In this document: in pieces, positions 34,104-42,415 of the stretch
Layout: the number at the start of each line of letters is the position of its first letter
How positions within the stretch are numbered: the stretch's first letter is position 1
Position numbers and translations under genes: made by a program
NCBI RefSeq assembly: GCF_014207595.1
Contig: NZ_JACHGY010000001.1
Coordinates: 2,920,836-2,984,835, forward strand
DNA from: Algisphaera agarilytica
GTDB lineage: Bacteria > Planctomycetota > Phycisphaerae > Phycisphaerales > Phycisphaeraceae
Direction: 5' to 3'
DNA length: 64,000 bases
The notes under the pieces: generated by a model
Told to the model about the DNA's origin: nothing
Databases searched by the model: none
The model's input: the letters and a program-made list of their open reading frames with translations, nothing else

Positions 34104-35474
34104 ATGTCTCGTTTGTTTCCCTCTCCTCCGCCGCGGGCCCTGGGCTCGCAGAAGGTCAACCGCAAGATCCTGGTGATCGCATGGCCGGTGATGCTGTCGG
34201 CGTTGTCGCAGACGCTGCTGACCAACATCGACTTCATCATGGTCGGCCAGGTCTCGACCGATGCGTTGGCTGCCGTCGGTGTGGCCAGCACGTTTATGAC
34301 GCTGTTTTACATCATCGGCGGGTCGCTCTCGTTCGGGCTGAGCACCTGCGTTTCAATCCGGCTGGGTGAACAGGACCGCGTGTTGGCGGGGCGGGTGTCG
34401 GTGCACGGGCTGATCTTCGGGGTGCTGCTGGGGGCGTTGTTGTTTGTGGTGAGCCGATCCTTGCTGAGCCCGGTGTTCGGGAGCATGGAGCTGGAGGCCG
34501 CGGTCCACCGGATCGCCTTAGAGTACTCCGAGCTGTTCGTTTGGGGGCTTTGGCTGGCCCCGCTGGGGGCGATGGCGGCGGCGGTCTTCGGGGCGTACAC
34601 GCGGACCCGCCAGGTGCTGGTGTCGTCGCTGATCATGGTCGTGGTCAATCTCGTGGGCGACTACATGCTGATCTTCGGCAAGTTCGGAGCCCCCGCCATG
34701 GGCGCACGCGGGGCGGCCTTGGCCAGCGTGTTGGCGGTGGCGACTTCGACGGTGTACCTCGCGGCAGCGATGTGGTGGTTGCGCCGGCCGCTGGGCCTGA
34801 GCCTGCCGCGTAGCCCGAAGCTGTTTGCACAGACCGTCGCGACGATCCTCCGGCTGGGCATCTCGACGACGGTCGAGTGGCTGCTGTGGTTTGTGGGGAT
34901 CTTCATCATCACCATCTGGCTCGCCCCGTTCGGCGCGGTGCACCTGGCGTTGTTCCACGTCTCGATGAAGCTGCAGGGCCTGCTGATGCTGGCGGTGCGG
35001 GGCTTCACGGTGGCCAACAACGCGATGATCGGCCGGGCCCACGGTGGGCAGCAGCCCCGCCGGATCTCGATGTGGCACTACCACAACCTGCGGCTGTGCC
35101 TGATGAGCCTGATCCCCGGCGTTTTGCTGCTGATGGTGTGGCCGAGCTGGGTGTTCGGCTGGTTTATCGAGATCGACGAGGTTCGGCAGATCGGCTCACC
35201 GTTCTGGATCGGCACCGCGGTCGTGGGCGTGGTGGCCGCCCGCATGATCAACACGGTGACCGGATCGAGCCTGCGCAGCGTCGGCGTCCTGCTGTTTTTC
35301 ATCTACCTGCTACTGATCTCCCAGGCGATCACGCTGGGCTTCGGCTATACCGTGCTGAGGGTGATGCAGTGGGGGTTCTGGGGCGCCCTGGCCGCCGCGG
35401 CGCTGGACGAGGTGTTCCGCGGCGTGGTGAGCACGGTGAAGCTGCGGCGGTTGATGCAGCCTGATGCCCGTTGA
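34104..35474 (+). CDS. MATE-family multidrug/cation antiporter
   Basis: 456 residues with twelve predicted membrane segments in two halves. Family marks: AWPVMLSALSQTLLTNIDFIMVG near the N-terminus (P and D positions as in MATE), STDALAAVGVAST, GLWLAPLGAMAAAVFGAYTRTRQ, and in the second half RLGISTTVEWLLW and HVSMKLQGLLMLAVRGFTVANNAMIGRAHG. MATE proteins export organic cations using Na+ or H+ gradients. The substrate is unknown. GC returns to the high background here, so the low-GC block ends between 33976 and 34104. Confidence 0.92.
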   Translation: MSRLFPSPPPRALGSQKVNRKILVIAWPVMLSALSQTLLTNIDFIMVGQVSTDALAAVGVASTFMTLFYIIGGSLSFGLSTCVSIRLGEQDRVLAGRVSVHGLIFGVLLGALLFVVSRSLLSPVFGSMELEAAVHRIALEYSELFVWGLWLAPLGAMAAAVFGAYTRTRQVLVSSLIMVVVNLVGDYMLIFGKFGAPAMGARGAALASVLAVATSTVYLAAAMWWLRRPLGLSLPRSPKLFAQTVATILRLGISTTVEWLLWFVGIFIITIWLAPFGAVHLALFHVSMKLQGLLMLAVRGFTVANNAMIGRAHGGQQPRRISMWHYHNLRLCLMSLIPGVLLLMVWPSWVFGWFIEIDEVRQIGSPFWIGTAVVGVVAARMINTVTGSSLRSVGVLLFFIYLLLISQAITLGFGYTVLRVMQWGFWGALAAAALDEVFRGVVSTVKLRRLMQPDAR

Positions 35475-35501
35475 ATCGTTTTTGGGTAGATGAAGTTGCG
35501 A

Positions 35502-36125
35502 TCAGTCGCAGAGGTTGTGGCAGACCTGATGGCTAACCACCCCAATCACGGTATTAGTCGATTTAGAACGACCTACAGCCAGAAGTAATACGTACTCACT
35601 GAACATAAACTCGTCGTGCGGCTTCGGTGCCATGTGAAGAAGTATGTACCAGAGATGTTGCTCTCTGACGTACATTTTCAAAGACTCATGTGCACGTGTG
35701 GTTTCGTCGGGTTCATCACCGTGGGTAAACAGGTTTTGCTCCGAAGGGTCAGAGTGGATTTCGTCGTTGTTCGTATCGGGGTGGTAGCCCGGAAAAGGGA
35801 TGTGCGTTTGGTCTAAAGACTTGATGTGGTCGCTTTTGAAGTCTTTTGCTCTTATCGCCTCAAGATAATTTCTAGCAGTGCGAAGCTCAGTCCGTGGCGA
35901 GCAGACAAATGGATAAACCTTGCAGGCCGCTGTACCGTAGGCACATTCAGTTAAGCCCAGGCCTTTGAGGAAAGCAATATCGTGAGATAAGGACTCAGGA
36001 CATCCGTCGGAAAAATCGGACTCGAAGCACGCGACCCCTTGCCTCAGCCCCAAAGGTTCGAGAAGGGGTAAGTCCTCCGACGCGGAATCGAACAGGAGTC
36101 GTTCAAACGGCGCAGAGAAGTCCAT
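35502..36125 (-). CDS. Hypothetical protein, lower GC
   Basis: 207 residues, no signal peptide or membrane segment, family not recognised. Notable stretches: DFSDGCPESLSHDIAFLKGLGL, CAYGTAACKVYPFVCSP (three Cys within 15 residues) and HLWYILLHMAPKPHDEFMFSEYVLLLAVG. AT-richer codon use than GH130 upstream. It begins 22 bp after the GH130 stop on the same strand, so it may be read from the same transcript. Confidence 0.62.
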   Translation of the reverse strand: MDFSAPFERLLFDSASEDLPLLEPLGLRQGVACFESDFSDGCPESLSHDIAFLKGLGLTECAYGTAACKVYPFVCSPRTELRTARNYLEAIRAKDFKSDHIKSLDQTHIPFPGYHPDTNNDEIHSDPSEQNLFTHGDEPDETTRAHESLKMYVREQHLWYILLHMAPKPHDEFMFSEYVLLLAVGRSKSTNTVIGVVSHQVCHNLCD

Positions 36126-36147
36126 GACTTAGCCTTTGCGATGATGA

Positions 36148-37656
36148 TTACCGCGCGTTGACCCGCCGATCGGGGATCGGGCAGGACTTGGAGTTGTTGG
36201 TGAGCTCGTGCATCAGCTCGTCCATCTTCACGGTGGCGAAGGTGGTCGCGCTGTCGCTCATGGCGTAGGGGATCACGAGGTGACCGGCGTGGGCCAGGGC
36301 GCCGCAGGTGTAGACGACGTTGGGCACGTAGCCGTCGCGCTCGTCCTGGTTGGGGATGATGAGCGGCTGGTCGAGGTGGCCGATGACCTTGGACGGGTCG
36401 TCGAGGTCGAGGAGGCACGCCCCGATGCAGTACTGCCGGACCGGGCCGACGCCGTGGGTCAGCAGCAGCCAGCCGTGCTCGGTTTCGATCGGCGGGCCGC
36501 AGTTGCCGATCTGCACGAACTCCCAGGGGTACAGCGGGGCGGCGAGCTTCTGGCACTCGTTCCAGAAGTGCACGTTGTCGGACTGCATGATGAACATGTT
36601 CTCGCCGTCGAGGCGGGAGATCATGTGGTAGAAGCCGTTGATCTTGCGGGGGAACAAGGCCATGCCCTTGTTCTGGACGTACCGGCCGTTGAGCGTGTGG
36701 ATCTCGATGTTGTGGAAGTCGGCGGTCTCGAACAGCTGGGGCAGGATGCGGAAGCCGTTGTAGGCGGTGTAGGTGCCGAAGTAGGTGACGGTGCCGTCTT
36801 CGTCGGTAAAGTGGGTGAGGCGGACGTCTTCGATGCCGCGCGACTCGTTTTCGGAGGTCGGGAAGATCACGATCTCCGAGGGGTCTGCTTCGTCGGGGAC
36901 CTTCAGGCGGTAGTTGGACCGCGCCAGCCAGAGCATGTTCTCGGCGGTCTCGTTGAACGGCCGGGGGTGCTCGGGGCGGGCCTTGATCTCGGCGATCTTG
37001 TGGTCGAGCTCCTGGTAGGTGAACCAGTCGGGCATCTCGTCGAGCACCGCGCGGGCGGCGTCGGTGTACGCAGCCATCTCGATGAGCTTGAGGAAGAAGA
37101 GTTTCTTCTCGTACTGCCGGTCCTGGTTGACGCGCATCTTGGCGGCGTACTTGGACATCGGGGCGAAGGTGATCTCGCCGTTGCCGTCGACCACGCCGGT
37201 GCGGAACACGATGGACGAGACGTGGCCTTCGCCCGTGGCACGCAGCGACATGATGAACCGCAGCTCGCCGGGCTTCAGGTCGGACTGGTCGGGGTGTGGG
37301 ACGATCGACGGGTTGAACAGCGCCGCCGACTCGATGGCGTACTCCATGGTGAAGTACGACCCGATGAGCAGCTTGCGTTCGAGTGAGAGGGCATCCGGAT
37401 CGTCGACGTAGTGTTTGATGTAGCCGAAGTGACGGTCGAAGGTGTTCTCGATCTTGCGGTGGCGGGGCCCGAAGTCGCCGATGACCTGGTCGAGCAGCTC
37501 GTGGACCTCGGCGTCGCTGAGGCCGGCCACGCGGTTGAGAACGTTCTTTGCACGCTGCTCCCCGCCGACCTGGAAATAGCGGGCGATGACGCGTTTGTCG
37601 TCGGCGCTGAACTTCTGGTCTTTGCGGGTGACGTGGATCGGGCTGCCGTTGGGCAT
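36148..37656 (-). CDS. Glycoside hydrolase family 130 protein (beta-mannoside phosphorylase type)
   Basis: 502 residues. Five-bladed propeller family that mostly phosphorolyses beta-1,4-mannosyl linkages. Visible family motifs are ESRGIEDVRLTHF with the general acid Asp region, YTAYNGF, KGMALFPRKINGFYHMISRLD and IGNCGPPIETEHGWLLLTHGVGP. The length, N-terminal extension (about 110 residues rich in helix, VIARYFQVGGEQRAKNV) and motif spacing fit the longer GH130 subgroup, for which the substrate is often unknown. No carbohydrate-binding or sensor protein is alongside. Cytosolic. Confidence 0.88.
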   Translation of the reverse strand: MPNGSPIHVTRKDQKFSADDKRVIARYFQVGGEQRAKNVLNRVAGLSDAEVHELLDQVIGDFGPRHRKIENTFDRHFGYIKHYVDDPDALSLERKLLIGSYFTMEYAIESAALFNPSIVPHPDQSDLKPGELRFIMSLRATGEGHVSSIVFRTGVVDGNGEITFAPMSKYAAKMRVNQDRQYEKKLFFLKLIEMAAYTDAARAVLDEMPDWFTYQELDHKIAEIKARPEHPRPFNETAENMLWLARSNYRLKVPDEADPSEIVIFPTSENESRGIEDVRLTHFTDEDGTVTYFGTYTAYNGFRILPQLFETADFHNIEIHTLNGRYVQNKGMALFPRKINGFYHMISRLDGENMFIMQSDNVHFWNECQKLAAPLYPWEFVQIGNCGPPIETEHGWLLLTHGVGPVRQYCIGACLLDLDDPSKVIGHLDQPLIIPNQDERDGYVPNVVYTCGALAHAGHLVIPYAMSDSATTFATVKMDELMHELTNNSKSCPIPDRRVNAR

Positions 37657-37812
37657 GGCGGGGCTTCCGAGAGTGGCGATCGATAGCAGGCTCGGGAATC
37701 CACAAAGGATTCTACCGTCTGGGTTTTATCGTATAGCGGTGAGCGTGGTCTTCAGATCAAGCGCTTTTCTGCGACATGATCGGACGTTGTCGGCCGACGA
37801 AGCGTGGATCGG

Positions 37813-38730
37813 TCACGCCGCGAGGGTGAGCCCCTCGTCATCGTCGCCGGACTTGCGTTTGATGAGGGTGACCTGGTTCCCCTGGTCGTTGTAGATCACC
37901 TCGTCCATAAACGCCTGCATGAGCATCAGGCCCCGGCCGGACACGGCCTCGAGGTCGTCGGGGTCGGGCTCGGCGTTGACCTTGGACGTGTCGAAGCCCG
38001 GGCCCTCGTCACGGATGATGAACGTGGCCGACTCGTGGGTCAGGGTCTCGGTGACGTGGATCCGCCGTTCGCGGTAGGGCGATTGCTCGCGTCGGTCGGC
38101 GGCGGTGTCGTAGTACCGGTCCAGGCTTTCCTTACGCAGCTCCGAGGAGACTTCGAGGTTGCCGTGGTACAGGGCGTTGGACAGCGCTTCTTCGAGCGCC
38201 ATGCCGATCCGGGTGCGGTCGGCCTCGTCGCAGATGCCGAACATCGCCACGCTGGCCTGGAAACGCACCAGCAGGGCGGGCAGCAGGCAGGGATCGTTTT
38301 CCAGCTCAAACGTGCTGGTGCTGGCGGTCATGCATTTGAGCAGGCGGGCCTGGGTTTTGTTGCGGCTGGCCGCGTTGAGGACCCGGGTGATGTGGTCGAC
38401 CAGTTCGTTTTCCAGCCGGTTGCTGTGGATGAACCCCGCGGCCCCGGCCTGAAGACCCGCCACGACCTGATCGACCCGGCCGTCGTCGCCGGTCAGCAAC
38501 ACCGGGCGATACGCGTCGCCGGACATCAACGCCGCTAGGTTGGCCGCCTGGTCTTCAGCGACAAGCTTCAGGTTGGCGATCACCATCTCGAACGTGCCCG
38601 ACGCCAAAAGGTCCAGGCCCTGGGCGATCGAACTGCACAACTCGGTTTTCCACTCGTCGTGCCCGGACAACAGATCGTGTAGCTGTTGGCGCTTCGGTGT
38701 GTCGGGACTGATGACCAGGATGCTGGACAT
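37813..38730 (-). CDS. Degenerate receiver fused to anti-sigma-type HATPase
   Basis: 305 residues. Residues 1-120 look like a response-regulator receiver, but the phosphoacceptor position has Asn53 (VIANLKL) and the acidic pair and Lys are missing, so it cannot be phosphorylated normally. Residues about 155-290 are an HATPase_c_2 domain of RsbW/SpoIIAB type: N box EEALSNALYHGN, G1 DEGPGFD, G2 GRGLMLMQAFMDEV. Such kinases bind sigma factors or phosphorylate anti-anti-sigma factors. No partner STAS or PP2C gene is in the window. Possible job: partner switching in stress response, with the dead receiver as a binding module (inference). Confidence 0.85.
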   Translation of the reverse strand: MSSILVISPDTPKRQQLHDLLSGHDEWKTELCSSIAQGLDLLASGTFEMVIANLKLVAEDQAANLAALMSGDAYRPVLLTGDDGRVDQVVAGLQAGAAGFIHSNRLENELVDHITRVLNAASRNKTQARLLKCMTASTSTFELENDPCLLPALLVRFQASVAMFGICDEADRTRIGMALEEALSNALYHGNLEVSSELRKESLDRYYDTAADRREQSPYRERRIHVTETLTHESATFIIRDEGPGFDTSKVNAEPDPDDLEAVSGRGLMLMQAFMDEVIYNDQGNQVTLIKRKSGDDDEGLTLAA

Positions 38731-38927
38731 GTTTGAATCTCACACCAACGAACAGGAGGAGCAGAACAGGAGACTTATTGTGCTTTATCGGCTGCTGGGC
38801 GTCCACAGATTTGCCGAGTTGGGTGTTGCGGGTGTTGTTGTGGATAAAAAATGCGGGGCTTAACCCGCCTTGAATGCCCTGTTTATCGGCCGGGGCAAGA
38901 AAAAGCACGATCGGGGATGGAATGTTC

Positions 38928-38956
38928 TTGGAACCGGTCTGTGCGAATCGCATAAT
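38928..38956 (+). promoter_or_regulatory. Promoter of hpf
   Basis: TTGGAA (38928-38933), 17 bp, CATAAT (38951-38956). Start near 38963 gives a 45-nt leader with AGGAG 7 bases before the ATG. Confidence 0.7.
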
Positions 38957-39007
38957 GGAATGTGCCCTGCTACACCCTCCTTTTCCCTTTCTCTCCAGGA
39001 GTAGCGT

Positions 39008-39343
39008 ATGAAAATCCATGTCCGCGCGGTTAACTTTCAGATGAGCGAAAGCGTCGATCAGCACGCCCGTGATCGACTCCACGCCTCGCTCGACCGCTTC
39101 GAGTCCCGCATCGCATCGCTGATGCTCAGGCTCACCGACGACCACGGCCCGAAGCACGGGACCACCATCCACTGTGCGATCGAAGCCATCCTCAAGAACG
39201 GCGACAGCGTCATGGTCGAGCAGGACTCACCGGATTACTTCGAGGCCATCGACAAGGCCGCTGGACGCATGAAACGCACGGTCCGCCGATGCATCAACCG
39301 CAAACGCGACGTCCAGATGCGAACCCGGACCAGCATGGCCTGA
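39008..39343 (+). CDS. hpf: Ribosome hibernation promoting factor, short form
   Basis: 111 residues, without the long C-terminal dimerisation domain, so of the short HPF/YfiA type. Core: MKIHVRAVNFQMSESVDQHARDRL, a strand-helix order fitting the family, then ITH-like 'CAIEAILKNGDSVMVEQDSPDYFEAIDKAAGRMKRTVRR' in pieces (FEAIDKAAGRMKRTV). Binds the decoding site of 30S subunits in non-growing cells and helps to form 100S or inactive 70S particles. Own promoter and a terminator directly after it. Confidence 0.9.
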   Translation: MKIHVRAVNFQMSESVDQHARDRLHASLDRFESRIASLMLRLTDDHGPKHGTTIHCAIEAILKNGDSVMVEQDSPDYFEAIDKAAGRMKRTVRRCINRKRDVQMRTRTSMA

Positions 39344-39376
39344 TCCGGTTCCGACCCATTTTGCTTTCTCCCTCCT

Positions 39377-39405
39377 GCCCCGGGCGTGCCCCGGGGCTAT
39401 TTTTT
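39377..39405 (+). terminator. Terminator after hpf
   Basis: GCCCCGGG (39377-39384), CGTG loop, CCCCGGGGC, then TATTTTTT to 39405. Confidence 0.85.
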
Positions 39406-39527
39406 GGCTCCGGGCCCCGCCGGGGTGCAAATTCTCCGCCAGTTGCCTAAACTTTCCCCCCACACCCTGTGCACTGTGGCGCACACGGCTGTGACGTCCC
39501 CTTACCCCAAGACCGAGACCCCGCCTG

Positions 39528-40040
39528 ATGAAAGCCGCTCTGCTCTACGGAACCTGTACCGGAAAGACCGAAGCCGCCGCCGAGTTGATCCGCGACGAGT
39601 TTGGTGATGACTTCTTCGAAACCTACGACGACATCGCTCAGGTCGGTGCCGAGGGCCTGTCGGGCTACGACTTCATCATCTGCGGCATCCCCACCTGGGA
39701 CGTCGGCGAGATCCAGTACGACTGGCAGGACGTCTACGACGAGCTCGACGACGTGGACCTGGCTGGCACCAAGATCGCCATGTTCGGCATGGGCGACCAG
39801 GGCGGCTACCCCGACACCTACCAAGACGCCATCGGCATGGTCTACACCAAGATGCTCGAACGCGGCGCAGAGGGCAAAATCGGCTTCACCTCGACCGAAA
39901 CCCACGACTTCGAAGAGTCCAAGGGCGTCATCGATGGCCAGTTCTGCGGCCTGGCGCTCGACGACGACTGCCAGCCCGAGCTGACCGAGCAACGCGTGAA
40001 GGACTGGGCTGAGCAGCTCAAGAGCGAACTGGGCGTGTAA
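39528..40040 (+). CDS. fldA: Long-chain flavodoxin
   Basis: 170 residues. FMN electron carrier replacing ferredoxin. The phosphate-binding loop is GTCTGKTE (residues 8-15), where the usual GxxTGNTE has Lys for Asn. The W-containing loop is seen in IPTWDVGEIQYDWQDVYDELDDVDLAG, and the flavodoxin loop KIAMFGMGDQGGYPDTYQDAIG (FMN isoalloxazine contact) is intact. The insert around TSTETHDFEESKGVIDGQFCGLALD marks the long-chain class. Very acidic, as expected. Terminator downstream at 40129. Confidence 0.94.
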   Translation: MKAALLYGTCTGKTEAAAELIRDEFGDDFFETYDDIAQVGAEGLSGYDFIICGIPTWDVGEIQYDWQDVYDELDDVDLAGTKIAMFGMGDQGGYPDTYQDAIGMVYTKMLERGAEGKIGFTSTETHDFEESKGVIDGQFCGLALDDDCQPELTEQRVKDWAEQLKSELGV

Positions 40041-40128
40041 CCCCAAGCGCTTCGCATTCCACCGATCTGCCGAGCGTTTAGCTGTCGATCAAAGGCCGAC
40101 GCTCAACACAAAACACCACGTCACCCAC

Positions 40129-40156
40129 AGCCGACTCTCGCAGTCGGCTGTTTTTT
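40129..40156 (+). terminator. Terminator after flavodoxin
   Basis: AGCCGACT (40129-40136), CTCGC loop, AGTCGGCT (40142-40149), G, then TTTTTT. Confidence 0.92.
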
Positions 40157-40257
40157 ATAGATATCCGGGTGCTCTTTTCCGATAACTTTGTATCTCGAAC
40201 GGTTTTTATCCGTCGGCCTGCACATCCATCTGATAGGGGAAACAACCTGGAGCGACT

Positions 40258-40524
40258 ATGAGCAGCACGGAAGCGGCTTGTGTGAAGAAGTGTTTGAATG
40301 CGTTGGAACGTATCGAGCGTTACGTCGTGCTGATGTTTTTCGCCGACGAACTGACCCCCGCCGAGATCGGGGTGGTGCTGGATGTTTCGTTACGCCGAGT
40401 CACCGACATCCTCGATCGCTTCCGCGAAGCGGTCGCCCATGTCCTGACCCGTAACGACCAGCAACGCGACGCCCAGGCCTACGTCGCCAACTGGCTCCTC
40501 TCGCCGCATTCTGCGGTGGTTTGA
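40258..40524 (+). CDS. Small sigma-region-4-like helix-turn-helix protein
   Basis: 88 residues consisting of little but a sigma-70 region 4 type helix-turn-helix: ALERIERYVVLMFFADELTPAEIGVVLDVSLRRVTDILDRFREAV (in two parts, about 15-58). The LTPAEIGxVLxVS helix pair is the recognition element that in full sigma factors contacts the -35 box. No region 2 is present, so it cannot be a complete sigma factor. It may act as a small DNA-binding regulator or sigma mimic. GGAG lies before the ATG. Confidence 0.72.
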   Translation: MSSTEAACVKKCLNALERIERYVVLMFFADELTPAEIGVVLDVSLRRVTDILDRFREAVAHVLTRNDQQRDAQAYVANWLLSPHSAVV

Positions 40525-40590
40525 ACGGCACTCGGGTTTCATGAGTCGAAGCCCGTCCCGTAGCGCATCATCTCGCGACTCAGGATGGCA

Positions 40591-41025
40591 TCATCCCCGA
40601 AGATCAACCTGGACTTGCTCCAGCAACGCCGCATTCGCCGGCGGAAACGGGTACTCGTCTAACTCCTTCACCTCTACCCACGCCCAGTCGTCGACTTCGA
40701 TGGCGGTGGGTTCCCCGGAGATCAATTCACAGTAGAACGGATGAAGCGTCACATGAGCGTGTTCGTACTGATGCGCGATGGGTGATAACGGCGTGGTGGG
40801 CTTCACTTCAATGCCGAGTTCTTCACGCAATTCACGGACGGCGCACTGTTGTGCCGACTCACCGGCCTCCAGTTTTCCCCCGGGGAACTCCCACAACCCG
40901 CCAAGCACGCCGTTCTTTGCGCGGCGGGAAATCAGCACTTGGTAAGCGCGTGTTTCGGGGTGGCGTCGACAAGTAATACCGATGGCAACATCAACGGAAA
41001 GGGGGGTGGATTTCTGGTTCATCAT
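40591..41025 (-). CDS. mutT: MutT-type Nudix hydrolase (8-oxo-dGTP diphosphatase)
   Basis: 144 residues. A complete Nudix box, GGKLEAGESAQQCAVREL followed by REELGI (matching GX5EX7REUXEEXGU), at about residues 49-71; preceding LISRRAKNGVLGGLWEFPG is the MutT-type lead-in that reads the 8-oxo-guanine base. The order of strands and the C-terminal DWAWVEVKELDEYPFPPANAALL match bacterial MutT/CtfA proteins that remove oxidised dGTP. Alone on the minus strand, divergent from the predicted sRNA region. Confidence 0.9.
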   Translation of the reverse strand: MMNQKSTPLSVDVAIGITCRRHPETRAYQVLISRRAKNGVLGGLWEFPGGKLEAGESAQQCAVRELREELGIEVKPTTPLSPIAHQYEHAHVTLHPFYCELISGEPTAIEVDDWAWVEVKELDEYPFPPANAALLEQVQVDLRG

Positions 41026-41210
41026 ACGGGTCGAATCACATGAACTGGGTGTTTGGGTTGACGATGGATCAGACTATGTCTGCGGAAGAGAGCGATTCAC
41101 CGAGACCGGCTCGCTTTTGGGGTGGCGACGCCTCAGGAGTTCGTGATCTTCTCGGTAATCTCATGTTTGTAAATGTTTTATATTAATATTGAAATCGCTG
41201 CCACCAACCG

Positions 41211-41240
41211 TTGACAGGTCGGGAACCGGGTCGATAGGAT
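41211..41240 (+). promoter_or_regulatory. Promoter of the predicted sRNA
   Basis: TTGACA (41211-41216), 18 bp, TAGGAT (41235-41240). No open reading frame follows within the expected transcript, which ends at the terminator near 41329. Confidence 0.65.
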
Positions 41241-41246
41241 AGGGTT

Positions 41247-41330
41247 TCGGCTGAAGGAATACCCCCTTTGAAATGCCGTGGCGCGCCTCTGCTCACAGGT
41301 TCGGAGCCCTGTGGCGGAGGTTTTTTTTTG
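41247..41330 (+). ncRNA. Predicted small RNA of about 84 nt, family unknown
   Basis: A sigma-70 promoter (41211-41240) and a strong rho-independent terminator (stem CCTCTGCTCACAGG with CCTGTGGCGGAGG, then nine T) bracket about 84 bases with no credible reading frame. The 5' half (about 41247-41284) includes GGTTTCGGCTGAAGGAATACC, which can form a small hairpin. It does not show the GGAAGG motifs of SRP RNA, nor the tmRNA ends, nor an obvious 6S bulge. The neighbouring mutT and the downstream hypothetical are each separately promoted, so the transcript stands alone. Confidence 0.6.
41285..41329 (+). terminator. Terminator of the predicted sRNA
   Basis: An imperfect 14-bp stem (CCTCTGCTCACAGG with CCTGTGGCGGAGG) closed by a loop near TTCGGAGC, followed by a run of nine T. 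Confidence 0.9.
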
Positions 41331-41563
41331 CCTGTTTCCAAGGCGATTTGCGATCTTCTCGCTGATTTTGAAAACGAATGGACAGGGCGAACCCGTGTTG
41401 GGCGCCAGGCAGCGCGGTCGAACGCTCGCTCTGTCTGCGACATTTAATCCACTAGTTTTGCACGAGTTATTAACCTTGGTGATTCGCCATTGGGTCTACA
41501 ACTCCAAGTGGCGTCGGCCGATGTCTTGATTGAGCCAGAGCGATCGATTGGGCGGTCAAAATT

Positions 41564-41629
41564 ATCCGAACAAAATCAGATCAAATCGCTTGACTTAGGT
41601 TTCTGTTCGGATACTCTAATATACGAACA
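41564..41629 (+). promoter_or_regulatory. Promoter with repeated CCGAACA/TGTTCGG half-sites
   Basis: TTGACT (41590-41595), 16 bp, TACTCT (41612-41617). Three copies of one half-site surround it: ATCCGAACA (41564-41572), inverted TGTTCGGAT (41604-41612) and ATACGAACA (41621-41629). The last two form an inverted repeat spanning the -10 box. This is the layout of a repressor operator; the regulator is unknown. Confidence 0.6.
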
Positions 41630-41651
41630 AGACCCTTATTTGGAGTTCGCC

Positions 41652-42290
41652 ATGCTTAGTGTCAGCCTGATTGAACGCACCCTGGAAACACGCGATTACG
41701 ACCGAATCCTGCGGGATTTGGCGGACAACGGCATGGAAATCCCGCTGTCGCTCCGGCTCCGCTTGGGCCAAAGCCCCGTCGCCCCCATGGCGCTGGCCCT
41801 GCGGCGGCTGGTCGAACTGACTTACGGCCCAACCCAGCTCTCACGACAGCTCGTAGATCGCCTACTGGTCAGCCAGGGCCCCGAAGGCGGCTTTGCCGCC
41901 GACAGCGAGCACGACCGTGATCCGTTGGTGACCGCGGCGGTGTTGGCGGGGCTGGAGCGGGTTGCGGCAGACCACCCGGCCACGGCGGACGATGAGCTCT
42001 TAGCGGCTCTGGACCGGGGGTACGCCGCGTTGGCGGAGCTGCAGGACTGTGACGGCCTTTTTTCCTCGCCGTCGGATCGTAGCCTCGCGGATCGAGCGAT
42101 GACCAGCGCCTTCATTCTGAGCCTGCTCGGGTCTGAAGCCCGCTTCCGGGGTGCGGTTCGGATGAGCGAGCTGTTTCGCTGGTTTGATATCCATGAGGGC
42201 CGGCTCGACCGCCATACCCAGCACCTCTGGGATCTGGCCAGCATTACCAGCTCCCACACCGAGGTAGAACCGCTCGTCTTCGCGGCATGA
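41652..42290 (+). CDS. Hypothetical protein, all-helical
   Basis: 212 residues from the ATG at 41652 (frame open to 41490 without good start sequence). No family recognised. Helical throughout: MLSVSLIERTLETRDYDRILRDL, VAPMALALRRLVELTYGPTQLSRQLVDRLLV, then a repeated pattern GGFAADSEHDRDPLVTAAVLAGLERV and LAALDRGYAALAELQDCDGLFSSPSDRSLADRAMTSAFILSLLG, resembling the alternating helices of prenyltransferase or squalene-cyclase toroids (GGF..., DGLF... with D/R pairs), which is only a structural hint. The half-site array upstream suggests tight regulation. Confidence 0.72.
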   Translation: MLSVSLIERTLETRDYDRILRDLADNGMEIPLSLRLRLGQSPVAPMALALRRLVELTYGPTQLSRQLVDRLLVSQGPEGGFAADSEHDRDPLVTAAVLAGLERVAADHPATADDELLAALDRGYAALAELQDCDGLFSSPSDRSLADRAMTSAFILSLLGSEARFRGAVRMSELFRWFDIHEGRLDRHTQHLWDLASITSSHTEVEPLVFAA

Positions 42291-42415
42291 TGGTGTGGGA
42301 TCGTGCTGAAGGGGGGGATTGACGAACGGCTGGGCGGATGTGGGCGGCGGCACCGGGGTTGACGGCGGAGTGTGGAGTTTGCAGTTGTTTGGCTGGGGCC
42401 TGATAGTGCGTATCC

